A stretch of 64,000 nucleotides of DNA from contig CAYXMH010000009.1 in NCBI GenBank assembly GCA_964466115.1, positions 30,588 to 94,587 of the forward strand. The letters are read 5' to 3'. The notes below the pieces were generated by a model, which was given only the letters and a program-made list of their open reading frames with translations, made no database searches and had not been told where the DNA came from. The position numbers and the translations under genes are program-made. The stretch comes from Pseudolysobacter sp964466115 (GTDB taxonomy: Bacteria; Pseudomonadota; Gammaproteobacteria; Xanthomonadales; Rhodanobacteraceae). Below, piece by piece: positions 35,334 through 43,348 of this stretch. How positions within the stretch are numbered: the first letter of the stretch is position 1; each line of letters starts with the position of its first letter.

Positions 35334-36952
35334 GCTTCTTTCTCCATGGGCTTAATCGATTCCGGAATAATGCGCGCGCCAAAATTTTGCATTAACGATT
35401 GCACCAGCGGGTCGTTATTTAAATTCTCTTGCGCCCCGCGCTGCTGCTCGGACTTGAGAAGCAAGGCGGAGTCCGCCGGGGTTTGCGCCATTGCATCGGC
35501 TTTTTCAAAACGCAGTTTGACCGGGCGTTTTAACGCCGCCTCGAGCTGTTGCTGCATTTTTTCCATTATCACGGGGGTGTTTAGGTGCTCATGAGCTGCT
35601 TTAAGTGCCAGCCGTAACGTATTGCCTTCCCAAGCAATAAAAGCCGCATGCTGCGCCAATTGGCCCACCGGCCCGCGCAATTTGGCCGCCTCGATTAATG
35701 CCGGCCAATTTTGGATATCGATCGGCTCCGACAAAGCCGAAGATGTTGCCTCAGCCACAGGTTCCTTTGGTTTTTCAATGGGTGGGGAACTCATTCGAAC
35801 GGGTTTTTGCGCCACGGATTTTTCCGCGGATTCGGGACGGTGTTGCGGACGGGGCGTTTGCGCTTCACCCACGGGGCGAAACGCCAGCATCCGCAGCAGC
35901 GTCATTTCAAAACCCATCCGCATGCTCGGCGCCAAATTCATATCGCGCCGCCCGGTAATCGCCAGCTGATAATAAAGCTGTACCTCTTCAGGTGCTAAGC
36001 GGCTCGCCAACGCGTCAATAGTCACGCTATCCGAATATTCCGTGTTCTCGTAATTGGGCACCAATTGTTTGATCTGAATGTTGTGCAGAATGGTTGCAAG
36101 CTCGTCCAACACGACGCCGAAATCCGGTGAAAACTCCGCAATGCGGTCGATTTCAGTCAACAATTGCGGACCAGACCCCGTAGCGATCGCTTCTACAAGC
36201 GCGTATATCTCGCCGCGTTCTATCGTACCAAGCATGGCCCCCACTTCCGCCGCGCGTAAGGTTCCTGCGCCATACGCAATCGCTTGATCGAGCAGCGACA
36301 ACCCATCGCGCAAACTGCCATCGGCCGCCCGCGCCAACTGGCGCACGGCATCCGCATCCGGATGGATGCCTTCGGCCGTTAATATCAAATTGATCTGCCC
36401 GGCAATTTGTTCCGTGGATAAGCGTTTAAGGTTGAATTTAAGGCAACGCGACAGCACCGTCACCGGCAATTTTTGCGGATCGGTGGTGGCGAGCAAAAAT
36501 TTGACGTGCGGCGGCGGTTCTTCCAGCGTCTTTAACAACGCATTAAACGCCGGTTTTGACAACATGTGAACTTCGTCGATCAGGTACACCTTATGCTGAC
36601 CGCGCGCTGGCGTGTACTGGGCGTTTTCGATCAGATCGCGCACGTTATCGACGCCCGTATTACTGGCGGCATCGATTTCGATCAGGTCCACAAACCGACC
36701 GGCGTCGATATCAAGGCACGCTGAGCATTCGCCGCAGGGATTGGCCGAAAGACCGCGTTCGCAATTCAACGATTTGGCGAAAATGCGCGCGATCGTGGTT
36801 TTACCAACACCGCGCGTGCCACTGAACAAAAACGCGTGGTGAACGCGGCCGGATTCCAGCGCATTGGTCAGTGCGCGAACGACATGCTCCTGCCCCACCA
36901 ATTCGGAAAACCGCTTTGGCCGCCATTTGCGCGCAAGCACTTGATAGGACAT
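35330..36952 (-). CDS. dnaX: DNA polymerase III subunit tau (DnaX)
   Basis: 540 residues. The AAA+ clamp-loader domain has Walker A GTRGVGKTT (Lys51), a four-cysteine zinc module (Cys64, 73, 76, 79), Walker B LIDEVHML and sensor 1 LATTDPQK. Domain III follows to about residue 370, then a Pro/Glu-rich linker and a C-terminal domain (about 420-535) that in tau binds the polymerase. I see no A AAA AAG type slippery site, so there is no evidence for programmed frameshifting to gamma. The 4.5S RNA gene lies just upstream on the same strand. Confidence 0.96.
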   Translation of the reverse strand: MSYQVLARKWRPKRFSELVGQEHVVRALTNALESGRVHHAFLFSGTRGVGKTTIARIFAKSLNCERGLSANPCGECSACLDIDAGRFVDLIEIDAASNTGVDNVRDLIENAQYTPARGQHKVYLIDEVHMLSKPAFNALLKTLEEPPPHVKFLLATTDPQKLPVTVLSRCLKFNLKRLSTEQIAGQINLILTAEGIHPDADAVRQLARAADGSLRDGLSLLDQAIAYGAGTLRAAEVGAMLGTIERGEIYALVEAIATGSGPQLLTEIDRIAEFSPDFGVVLDELATILHNIQIKQLVPNYENTEYSDSVTIDALASRLAPEEVQLYYQLAITGRRDMNLAPSMRMGFEMTLLRMLAFRPVGEAQTPRPQHRPESAEKSVAQKPVRMSSPPIEKPKEPVAEATSSALSEPIDIQNWPALIEAAKLRGPVGQLAQHAAFIAWEGNTLRLALKAAHEHLNTPVIMEKMQQQLEAALKRPVKLRFEKADAMAQTPADSALLLKSEQQRGAQENLNNDPLVQSLMQNFGARIIPESIKPMEKEA

Positions 36953-37034
36953 ACGAGTCGCTCGATCGGTTGAGCTTGAGATTGTGCCAACTTAGCGCAT
37001 CCAGCGCCATACTTAAGCATTGGATGGAATGGGC

Positions 37035-37146
37035 GGCGGCCTCCGCCAGCGACACCCCGGCACCCGAATCACTCGCTACCGTTGCTTCCTTCCGGACCTG
37101 GCGGGGTTTGCAAGCTATCGTCGCGGGGGAACCGACGGAGACCACC
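37035..37146 (-). ncRNA. ffs: 4.5S signal recognition particle RNA
   Basis: The minus strand carries the SRP domain IV signature (AGGTCCGGAAGGAAGCA, around 37082-37098), preceded by GTCGGTTCCCCCGCGACG as in enterobacterial 4.5S RNA and followed by a GTGCCGGGGTGTCGCTGG segment. The ends pair over 11 bases including G-U pairs (GGTGGTCTCCG at 37136-37146 with CGGAGGCCGCC at 37035-37045). The length of about 112 nt is right. The ends are set by pairing and may be off by a few bases. Confidence 0.93.
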
Positions 37147-37253
37147 ATAGAAAATAGGGGCGGAGCGATTGATCGAACCCTTTCGGGTACTCATCCCTCC
37201 CGCCCTCTTCGAGGTCATCTCGAAGTCTACACAAAACTTACTACCTCATTATA

Positions 37254-37346
37254 TGGCGGAGAGAGAGGGATTCGAACCCTCGATACGGTGTTAAGCCGTA
37301 TACACACTTTCCAGGCGTGCGCCTTCAACCGCTCGGCCATCTCTCC
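37254..37346 (-). tRNA. tRNA-Ser(GGA)
   Basis: 93 nt including an encoded CCA (37254-37256 on the plus strand as TGG). The acceptor stem GGAGAGA pairs with TCTCTCC. The anticodon stem CACGC/GTGTG encloses loop CTGGAAA with anticodon GGA. A long class II variable arm (TATACGGCTTAACACCGTA) and the T-loop TTCGAAT are present. It lies about 100 nt upstream of the 4.5S RNA gene on the same strand. Confidence 0.96.
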
Positions 37347-37402
37347 AAAAATCAAAAACCTTTATAACTTCGAGCAAAAATAAAGCCTACGCAACCGGAT
37401 CG

Positions 37403-37486
37403 CCGAGAGGGATTCACTCGGTACATCCATGTACCTCGCCCTTCGGGCAGCTTCGCTGTGCAAATCGGCAATCCTGCCGATTTGTC
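37403..37486. repeat. Multi-hairpin element at the broken tRNA-Ser T-loop
   Basis: A compact run of five consecutive palindromes: CCGAG-N9-CTCGG (37403-37421), GGTACAT-CC-ATGTACC (37420-37435), GCCC-TTC-GGGC (37438-37448), CAGC-TTC-GCTG (37448-37458), and AAATCGGCA-ATCC-TGCCGATTT (37462-37483, perfect 9-bp stem). It abuts the T-loop of the truncated tRNA-Ser copy. The translated shadow of this block looks familiar from hypothetical proteins in other gammaproteobacteria, suggesting a dispersed tRNA-associated element; that is memory, not a search. Confidence 0.7.
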
Positions 37487-37559
37487 GAACCCTCGATACG
37501 GTGTTAAGCCGTATACACACTTTCCAGGCGTGCGCCTTCAACCGCTCGGCCATCTCTCC
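37485..37559 (-). pseudogene. Truncated second copy of tRNA-Ser(GGA)
   Basis: These 75 bases are identical to 37272-37346, i.e. the 5' three quarters of the tRNA-Ser gene from the acceptor 5' strand through the variable arm into the T-loop. At the T-loop the copy breaks into an unrelated block of small hairpins. A GAATCCCTCTC fragment reappears 71 nt further on, but the acceptor 3' strand (TCTCTCC) and CCA do not follow. It cannot fold as a complete tRNA. It lies 138 nt upstream of the intact gene on the same strand. Confidence 0.85.
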
Positions 37560-37635
37560 GTATTTCAAAGCATTTTTAGCTCGGGAAGTCCGCCAGGATA
37601 CAAGTAAGGCGCCCCTTAAGACAAGCAATCCTCAC

Positions 37636-38082
37636 TTATTGACGATCCTCCCCGGTAACTTGGCTTCCATCCGGGTGCAGCCAGCCGGAATCGCCGTCTG
37701 CGTAATGCTCGTTTTTCCAAATCGGCACGCGCTCCTTGATTTGGTCGATCACATAGCGGCACGCGGCAAAGGCCGCATCGCGATGAGCCGCGCTGATGCC
37801 AACCCAAACCGCAATCTCGCCAATATCCAAGCGCCCCACCCGGTGTATGCACAGCGCACGCTCCACCCGAAATTGCGCTACGGCTTCCGTCAAAACACGC
37901 TCACCTTCTTGCTCCGCCAACGGAGCATAGGCCTGGTAGCTTAACTGCCTTACCGGACGTTGCAGGTTGTGATCGCGCACCCATCCTTCAAAACTGACGC
38001 AAGCGCCAGAGTGCGAATCGGCAAGCTCACGCACCAGCGCGGCGCTATGGATGGGTTGGTCGCTAAGACGAAAACGTTTCAT
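37636..38082 (-). CDS. moaE: Molybdopterin synthase catalytic subunit MoaE
   Basis: 148 residues with CVSFEGWVRDHNLQRPV, LSYQAYAPLAE, HRVGRLDIGE, SAAHRDAAFAACRYVIDQIKERVPIWKNEHYADG, all MoaE signatures including the catalytic lysines in IKERVPIWK. It forms the heterotetramer with MoaD that adds the dithiolene sulfurs to precursor Z. It overlaps moaD by 4 bases and is the last gene of the moa run. Confidence 0.96.
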   Translation of the reverse strand: MKRFRLSDQPIHSAALVRELADSHSGACVSFEGWVRDHNLQRPVRQLSYQAYAPLAEQEGERVLTEAVAQFRVERALCIHRVGRLDIGEIAVWVGISAAHRDAAFAACRYVIDQIKERVPIWKNEHYADGDSGWLHPDGSQVTGEDRQ

Positions 38083-38318
38083 CCACCCGATACCGGCGGC
38101 AAGAATACGACCTCATCGTTATCGGTCAGCGCTTGAGTCCAATCGGCGAAGTTACCATTGACTGCGACACGCAGCTGACTCGGTTTAAAAGTAAACCGAT
38201 AGCGCCCGGCAATCTCATCGTATAACGAGCGCACATCGCGGCAATCCGAACGCACGACCTCGCCGGTGCATCCCGATAAATCGGCTAAGCTTGCGAAATA
38301 CAAAAGACGGTAATTCAT
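38079..38318 (-). CDS. moaD: Molybdopterin synthase sulfur carrier MoaD
   Basis: 79 residues, ubiquitin-like fold, ending in the essential Gly-Gly (FLPPVSGG) that is thiocarboxylated and inserted in MoaE. LRVAVNGNFADWTQALTDNDEV matches the family. It overlaps both moaE and moaC by 4 bases. Confidence 0.95.
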   Translation of the reverse strand: MNYRLLYFASLADLSGCTGEVVRSDCRDVRSLYDEIAGRYRFTFKPSQLRVAVNGNFADWTQALTDNDEVVFLPPVSGG

Positions 38319-38812
38319 CGCACTCGATCTTTGCGCACCGGACGCTTACCGCCGGATTTCTCCAACAGGCGAATATCAGTGATCACGATGTCGTGTGACA
38401 GCGCCTTGCACATGTCATATACCGTCAGTGCAGCGACACTCGCACCGGTTAACGCTTCCATTTCAACACCGGTGCGGTGGGTGATGCCCACCGTGCAACC
38501 AATCACCAATTCGGTGGGCGAAATAAACTTCGCATCGATATCGCATTGCTCCAACGCTAATGGATGACAGAACGGAATCAATTCGTGCGTGCGTTTGGCC
38601 GCCATCACTCCGGCAATGATCGCCGTATCAAGCACCGGGCCTTTTTTACCGCGCATATGCTGTGCGCGTAATTGATCGGCGACCGAGATGGGGAACCGAA
38701 TTGTTGCTTGCGCAGTCGCTTTGCGTTTTGAGGCGGCTTTTGCGCTGACGTCGACCATCTTGGGACGACCCTGCGCATCAACATGACTGAGAACCGTGTT
38801 TTTTTTGCTCAT
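38315..38812 (-). CDS. moaC: Cyclic pyranopterin monophosphate synthase MoaC
   Basis: 165 residues. Core motifs are MVDVSAKAASKRKATAQA, KGPVLDTAIIAGVMAAKRTHELIPFCHPLALE, TGVEMEALTGASVAALTVYDMCKA and the C-terminal LLEKSGGKR. It converts the MoaA product to cPMP. It starts 12 nt after moaA. Confidence 0.97.
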   Translation of the reverse strand: MSKKNTVLSHVDAQGRPKMVDVSAKAASKRKATAQATIRFPISVADQLRAQHMRGKKGPVLDTAIIAGVMAAKRTHELIPFCHPLALEQCDIDAKFISPTELVIGCTVGITHRTGVEMEALTGASVAALTVYDMCKALSHDIVITDIRLLEKSGGKRPVRKDRVR

Positions 38813-38824
38813 ATTAAAATCGGC

Positions 38825-39871
38825 CTATCCGCCAATGGTGTACATCTCGATGCGTTTCGCGCCGCTCGCCGCGGAAAGCTGCGAGCGCAGTTCACTATAT
38901 CGATCCGTTCTTTGCTGCCAACGCGAGACGATGTGCTTGGATATTTCCGCATCGTCTGCCGCAGCGCGTAAAAGCTCGCGCAAGCTGTAGCCCTCGGCCG
39001 CAAACAAGCAAGTGTACATTTTACCATCCGCCGAAAGCCGAACTCGTGCACAATCACCGCAGAAAGGCTCGCTCACTGAGGTGATAAAACCAATCTCGCC
39101 GGCTCCATCGGCATAAGCGTACCGGCTGGCCACTTCGCCGCGGTAATTGCGACTTAGCGCCGCCAGCGGCCAACGTTCGTGGATGCGCGCACGCAGCTCC
39201 AGCGCAGGCACCACCAAATCCTCGCGCCAATCATTGCAGGTTCCCACATCCATGTATTCGATAAAGCGCAAGACATGCGAAGTAGCGCGAAAGTGACTCG
39301 CCAAATCGAGCACTTGATGATCGTTAACGCCACGGATCACCACGCAATTGAACTTCATACGCCGAAATCCGGCCTCTTCCGCCGCTGCGATGGCACTTAA
39401 AACTTGCGCGACTTCGCCACGTCCGCCGCTTAACTCACGAAACGTCTTGGCGTCTAACGTATCCAAACTCACCGTCAATCGGTTCAATCCGGCGCGGCGC
39501 AAGTCAAGCGCCATATCGGCCAACAACACGCCATTCGTCGTTAATGCAATGTCTTCCACATTCGGTATTTTGGACAAACGCGCGATCAACTCAGGCAAAT
39601 TTTTCCGCAGCAGCGGTTCACCACCGGTGAGGCGCAGTTTGCGTACCCCAAGCGTCACAAATATTCTTGCTAGGCGTTCAATCTCGTCAAAATTCAAGCG
39701 TTCGTTAGCCTTTAAAAACGCATGATCACGGGCGTATTTGTCTTCCGGCATGCAATACGGGCAACGAAAATTGCACTGATCGATTACCGAAATGCGCAAA
39801 TCGTGCAGTGGCCGCGCCAAACGATCGCTGGGTGGTAATTCGATTAATTCGATGGGAATCGGCTTGCGCAT
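38825..39871 (-). CDS. moaA: GTP 3',8-cyclase MoaA (radical SAM)
   Basis: 348 residues. The N-terminal radical-SAM cluster uses Cys33, Cys37 and Cys40 (CNFRCPYC); the C-terminal auxiliary cluster uses Cys271, Cys274 and Cys288 (FCGDCARVRL...YTC). RLTGGEPLLR and LTTNG are present, and the essential C-terminal Gly-Gly (YTIGG) is intact. It catalyses the first step of molybdopterin synthesis. It follows an MBL-fold gene by 16 nt in the same direction. Confidence 0.97.
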   Translation of the reverse strand: MRKPIPIELIELPPSDRLARPLHDLRISVIDQCNFRCPYCMPEDKYARDHAFLKANERLNFDEIERLARIFVTLGVRKLRLTGGEPLLRKNLPELIARLSKIPNVEDIALTTNGVLLADMALDLRRAGLNRLTVSLDTLDAKTFRELSGGRGEVAQVLSAIAAAEEAGFRRMKFNCVVIRGVNDHQVLDLASHFRATSHVLRFIEYMDVGTCNDWREDLVVPALELRARIHERWPLAALSRNYRGEVASRYAYADGAGEIGFITSVSEPFCGDCARVRLSADGKMYTCLFAAEGYSLRELLRAAADDAEISKHIVSRWQQRTDRYSELRSQLSAASGAKRIEMYTIGG

Positions 39872-39887
39872 TAGAATACTCGGTGTC

Positions 39888-40628
39888 TCACGGTGACCTT
39901 TCGTGCAATAAAAACCGCTCTAACCGATTGGCTACGCGATATCCGCGCTCACGCATTATCTCCCCATCCGCGGTACTGCCATAGTGATAAAGCAGCAAAC
40001 GCGCACGCTGATCCGCATCGTATTCACGCACAAGATCATCGACACCGGTATGCGATGGATTGGCCACCACACCGCAATCGTGCGCGATCAATTCCGCGTG
40101 GTTTGCGTATTCGGCAAGCACTTCCGGTATCGGCCTGGTATCGCCAGTGTAAGCAAACGACCCTCGTAGACACACACCAAATGAGGTATTCGGTGCATGG
40201 TGGCGCGTAGGGAACACATCGTACCAACGCTGCTCGTGCCAGAAGCCGCGTGATACCGGAATCAACGCAAACGCGTCCCAAAAATTGGCGCCACCTTCGG
40301 CAAGCACATTTGGGTAGTCGGCCACCCTGCCCTGCAGCAATGGGATCAGCGCCGCTGGCACATACAAGCGCACCTTGCCACGCAATGCCGCATCGAAATA
40401 AACGCTATAAAACAAGCGTTCTAAGCCGGCCACGTGGTCCATGTGAGTATGGGTGATAAAAACGGCAGTCGGCAATGCCGAATATTCGGCCAGATATCGT
40501 GTGAGGACATCCGGGCCGCAATCGATCAATAGCAACGGGGCGCGGTCCTGCTCGAGCACCGCCGAGGATGAGCCAAGATCCGTCGCTTGCGCACAACCCA
40601 CGCCAAGAAAACACAACGAAAGGCTCAT
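39888..40628 (-). CDS. MBL-fold metallohydrolase (RNase Z-like)
   Basis: 246 residues. The metal motif HTHMDH (His60, His62, Asp64, His65) is intact. Further ligands are probably His in TRHHAPNTSFG, Asp in AYTGDTRP, and His in IAHDCG. The N-terminal LGVGCAQATDLGSSS element resembles ribonuclease Z / arylsulfatase-like enzymes. The substrate is unknown. It overlaps kdkA by 4 bases and precedes moaA by 16 nt. Confidence 0.88.
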   Translation of the reverse strand: MSLSLCFLGVGCAQATDLGSSSAVLEQDRAPLLLIDCGPDVLTRYLAEYSALPTAVFITHTHMDHVAGLERLFYSVYFDAALRGKVRLYVPAALIPLLQGRVADYPNVLAEGGANFWDAFALIPVSRGFWHEQRWYDVFPTRHHAPNTSFGVCLRGSFAYTGDTRPIPEVLAEYANHAELIAHDCGVVANPSHTGVDDLVREYDADQRARLLLYHYGSTADGEIMRERGYRVANRLERFLLHERSP

Positions 40629-41401
40629 GGCTGGCCCCCGTTGGGCAGCGCGACGTTGACACTCGTTTGTGTCATCTCGTTAAATCCTTGCTCATAGGCA
40701 GTCATTAATGAACGCCAGACCGTGCATTCAAAAAACGCATTGTCGTAAACTCGGTCACCAAGCTTTAACAGCGAACGCTTAAGTCGCTCAAGATTGGCAT
40801 GTCGCCAACTTAATTCAGGCCCTCGCCGCTCACCGCGATCAAAATCGATCAGCCAGACCTTGATTTTGTCATCAATTAAAAAATTATGCGCATTCATATC
40901 GGCGTGAAATACGCCATGCGCATGAAAGACAGCAATCACTGCGCCAATATTGGCCGCCAGCGCATCATCCAATTGGCCAGCAGCCAATTTTTGCGCCAGC
41001 GTTTCACAATTTGGCAATCGTTCGGTCAGTAAGTCTGCACGATACTGCATGCCGCTACGCACATAACGGGCCGCCAATGGCGCCGGCACCGGCAATCCAA
41101 GCGCATGCAAATCGGCCAGTAAACGAAACTCGCGCAACGACCGCGTGCGTTCCGCTCCACTCCACAAATAGCGATCGGATAAAATTCGCGCAACCATTCC
41201 GCCCCGGTGATAATGACGCAAGGCACATTCACCGAAAGGCGTGCGCACAAACCAGACGCGGCCACGACCTGCGCTGTGACCAATAACGGCGCCTCGCGTT
41301 TGCCAATACGACGGCTCAAACCAAGCATCCTCGGCTTGTGAAAACAGCCGTGCATCGAACACAATCGCGCCGGTTAAAGTTGGTTGAAATTTTATCTGCA
41401 T
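40625..41401 (-). CDS. kdkA: 3-deoxy-D-manno-octulosonic acid (Kdo) kinase
   Basis: 258 residues of the KdkA/WaaP lipopolysaccharide kinase family. Signs are YWQTRGAVIGHSAGRGRVWFV at the N-terminus, GECALRHYHRGGMVARI with the ATP lysine replaced by the family pattern, and catalytic FHADMNAHNFLI followed by VWLIDFDRGERR. KdkA phosphorylates Kdo in the LPS inner core, common in species with mono-Kdo lipid A. It is divergent from a family 9 glycosyltransferase, consistent with LPS core synthesis, yet co-directional with MBL and moa genes. Confidence 0.92.
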   Translation of the reverse strand: MQIKFQPTLTGAIVFDARLFSQAEDAWFEPSYWQTRGAVIGHSAGRGRVWFVRTPFGECALRHYHRGGMVARILSDRYLWSGAERTRSLREFRLLADLHALGLPVPAPLAARYVRSGMQYRADLLTERLPNCETLAQKLAAGQLDDALAANIGAVIAVFHAHGVFHADMNAHNFLIDDKIKVWLIDFDRGERRGPELSWRHANLERLKRSLLKLGDRVYDNAFFECTVWRSLMTAYEQGFNEMTQTSVNVALPNGGQP

Positions 41402-41488
41402 CTTAAGGACAGCTTAAGGGTGGTGGCGATAATTCGTGCCACAATTCTGGACGTCTCACCGAATCGATAACGAGTTTAACAAGCCAAG

Positions 41489-42559
41489 ATGCCTAAAATA
41501 CCATTTTCTACCGCCAACCCACCGCAAACGCTGTGCTTATTGCGCACCTCAGCCATTGGCGACGTGACTCATGTCGTGCCGTTGATTCATACCTTACGCA
41601 ACTTTTGGCCGCAGACCAAGCTCACCTGGGTAATAGGAAAACTGGAGCACAAACTGGTGGGCGATATCGCCGGAGTGGAGTTTTTAGTTTTCGATAAAGC
41701 GCAGGGCTTTAACGCCTTTCGCGCCATCCGCAATCAGCTGAAAAATCGCCGGTTCGATGTGTTATTGCATATGCAAGTGGCATTGCGGGCAAACCTGCTG
41801 AGCACGCTGATACACGCCCCCATCAAGATCGGCTACGACCCAGCGCGTTCAAAAGACCTGCATGGCTGGTTTATTAATCAACGCATCCCAGCACACCAAA
41901 ACGAGCATGTATTGGATGCGTTAGCGAGCTTTATCGAGCCATTGGGATTGCAACAAACTACGGTGCGTTGGGACATTCCCATTCCCGACAATGCCCACGC
42001 GTTTGCCCAGAACCATTTGCCCGGCGATCAGCCCACGTTACTGATCAGCCCCTGCTCCAGCCATCGTTTACGCAATTGGCAGCCGCAGCGCTATGCCGCC
42101 GTCGCCGATCACGCGGCTCAGAACTTGAATATGCGCGTAGTGCTGTGCGGCGGGCCGAGTGCTTACGAACGCGATTTCGGCAACGCCATTGGCTCGCACA
42201 TGTCGAGTACGCCATTAAACCTTATCGGCAAAGACACGCTGAAAGAGTTGCTGGCATTGCTTAAGCGCGCCGACTTAGTGCTCACTCCAGACTCAGGCCC
42301 AATGCACATGGCCAACGCCGTGGGTACACCGGTATTGGGACTGCATGCAGCCAGTAATCCGGCCCGCAGTGGGCCGTATTCGGATCGACGTTGGTGCGTG
42401 GACCGCTACGATGCCGCCGCGCGCAAGTTTCGCGGCAAACCGGCAGCTGAGCTACCCTGGGGAACAAAATTGGAATATTCCAGCGTGATGGATTTGATTG
42501 AGGTTGCCGATGTGATCGAAGCGTTGGAGCGATTTAGCGTCGATCGGAAAATCAAGTAG
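41489..42559 (+). CDS. Glycosyltransferase family 9 (heptosyltransferase-like)
   Basis: 356 residues. The N-terminal LCLLRTSAIGDVTHVVPLI and the C-terminal nucleotide-sugar site LLKRADLVLTPDSGPMHMANAVGTPVLGLHAASNPARSGPY are typical of ADP-heptose:LPS heptosyltransferases (GT-B fold). IGYDPARSKD and SPCSSHRLRNW are further family segments. It probably adds heptose to the LPS core near the Kdo kinase. Which heptosyltransferase (I, II or later) is not clear. Confidence 0.9.
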   Translation: MPKIPFSTANPPQTLCLLRTSAIGDVTHVVPLIHTLRNFWPQTKLTWVIGKLEHKLVGDIAGVEFLVFDKAQGFNAFRAIRNQLKNRRFDVLLHMQVALRANLLSTLIHAPIKIGYDPARSKDLHGWFINQRIPAHQNEHVLDALASFIEPLGLQQTTVRWDIPIPDNAHAFAQNHLPGDQPTLLISPCSSHRLRNWQPQRYAAVADHAAQNLNMRVVLCGGPSAYERDFGNAIGSHMSSTPLNLIGKDTLKELLALLKRADLVLTPDSGPMHMANAVGTPVLGLHAASNPARSGPYSDRRWCVDRYDAAARKFRGKPAAELPWGTKLEYSSVMDLIEVADVIEALERFSVDRKIK

Positions 42560-42566
42560 CCCTGTT

Positions 42567-42650
42567 GTAGGTTGGCGCTGAACGAAGTGAAGCCCAACAA
42601 ATTTTCCGATCGGCTACCGTTGGGCTTCACTTCGTTCAGCGCCAACCTAC
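42567..42650. repeat. Perfect 32-bp inverted repeat after the glycosyltransferase gene
   Basis: Arm 1 (42567-42598, starting GTAGGTTGGCGCTGAACG) and arm 2 (42619-42650, ending in its exact complement) are perfectly complementary over 32 bases with a 20-nt loop. It lies between convergent genes and could terminate both, but the length and exactness suggest a REP/MITE-type dispersed element. Confidence 0.8.
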
Positions 42651-42674
42651 GAGAGCTCATCTTTTGTCAAATTG

Positions 42675-43070
42675 CTACGCGTGGTAATTTTCGTAGGATT
42701 TTTCTTCGATCAACGCCGAACCCAATTTTAAATTGATCTCACGTTTGATCAGTGCGCGTTTGTCGTTTTCAAAATAGACCGCCCGCGCAAGTTCAATAAA
42801 CTGCGCATCGAAAGCCTGGCTGCGTTCTTTGCCGCGAATTCGATCCTCAATCTCCCAGAGCTTTTCGTTCACCGCTTTCAAGTTGGCGCGCTCGGTTCCA
42901 ATATCGGTACGCGATGCTGCCGCAGCCGTCCATGTCCCGTTTAACAACTCCAACTCGGTACGCACATTGGCCAATTTGGCCGCATCGTTGATACGCGCCA
43001 TCTTGATTTCAAGAATCGTGAGCTTGTCGATCAGCTCACCAAAGGAAACGGGAACGGAAATTTGGTTCAT
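42675..43070 (-). CDS. DUF6165 family protein
   Basis: 131 residues, mostly helical and charged. It begins with ISVPVSFGELIDKLTILEIKMARI, followed by a long amphipathic region and RGKERSQAFDAQFIELARAVYFENDKRALIKREINL, which I recognise as the DUF6165 pattern. This family is often found near LPS and glycosyltransferase genes; the function is not established. It converges with the glycosyltransferase gene across the 32-bp inverted repeat. Confidence 0.8.
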   Translation of the reverse strand: MNQISVPVSFGELIDKLTILEIKMARINDAAKLANVRTELELLNGTWTAAAASRTDIGTERANLKAVNEKLWEIEDRIRGKERSQAFDAQFIELARAVYFENDKRALIKREINLKLGSALIEEKSYENYHA

Positions 43071-43124
43071 GTTTTATGACCACTCAAGATTTTACAATTT
43101 AATTAATACAAGTACACATTTAAG

Positions 43125-43331
43125 TTAATCGCGAAAGAAAAACAGCATCGCGCACAACCCGCAGCCTATCAAATAAAGCAGCCATGTTTCATCAATAAAA
43201 TAGGGGTAGAGCATAAGGGCCACGCCAATCAGCATCGGCTTCCACAGCGCGGCTTTTTTGCCGTAAGTGAAAGCGGCAAGACCGATCACGCCAAACAACA
43301 ATAACCCAAACAACGCGGCTGGGGTTGGCAT
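43125..43331 (-). CDS. Small integral membrane protein
   Basis: 68 residues with probably three hydrophobic segments (AALFGLLLFGVIGLAAFTYG; PMLIGVALMLYPYF; LLYLIGCGLCAMLFFF). The pattern resembles short inner-membrane proteins common in proteobacteria (GKKAALWKPMLIGVALMLYPYF). Function unknown. It lies on the same strand, 17 nt after the methyltransferase gene stop, and may be co-transcribed with it. Confidence 0.75.
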   Translation of the reverse strand: MPTPAALFGLLLFGVIGLAAFTYGKKAALWKPMLIGVALMLYPYFIDETWLLYLIGCGLCAMLFFFRD

Positions 43332-43348
43332 CGAAATTCAGTCCTATG

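Noticed and set aside
35330..36952. Programmed frameshift in dnaX giving gamma
   Set aside because: No A AAA AAG-type slippery heptamer or suitable hairpin was found in the frame; only short A or T runs of five occur.
36871..37383. 170-codon plus-strand frame across the 4.5S RNA and tRNA-Ser
   Set aside because: It reads antisense through two structured RNA genes. A similar frame at 37429-37944 reads through the broken tRNA copy and moaE.
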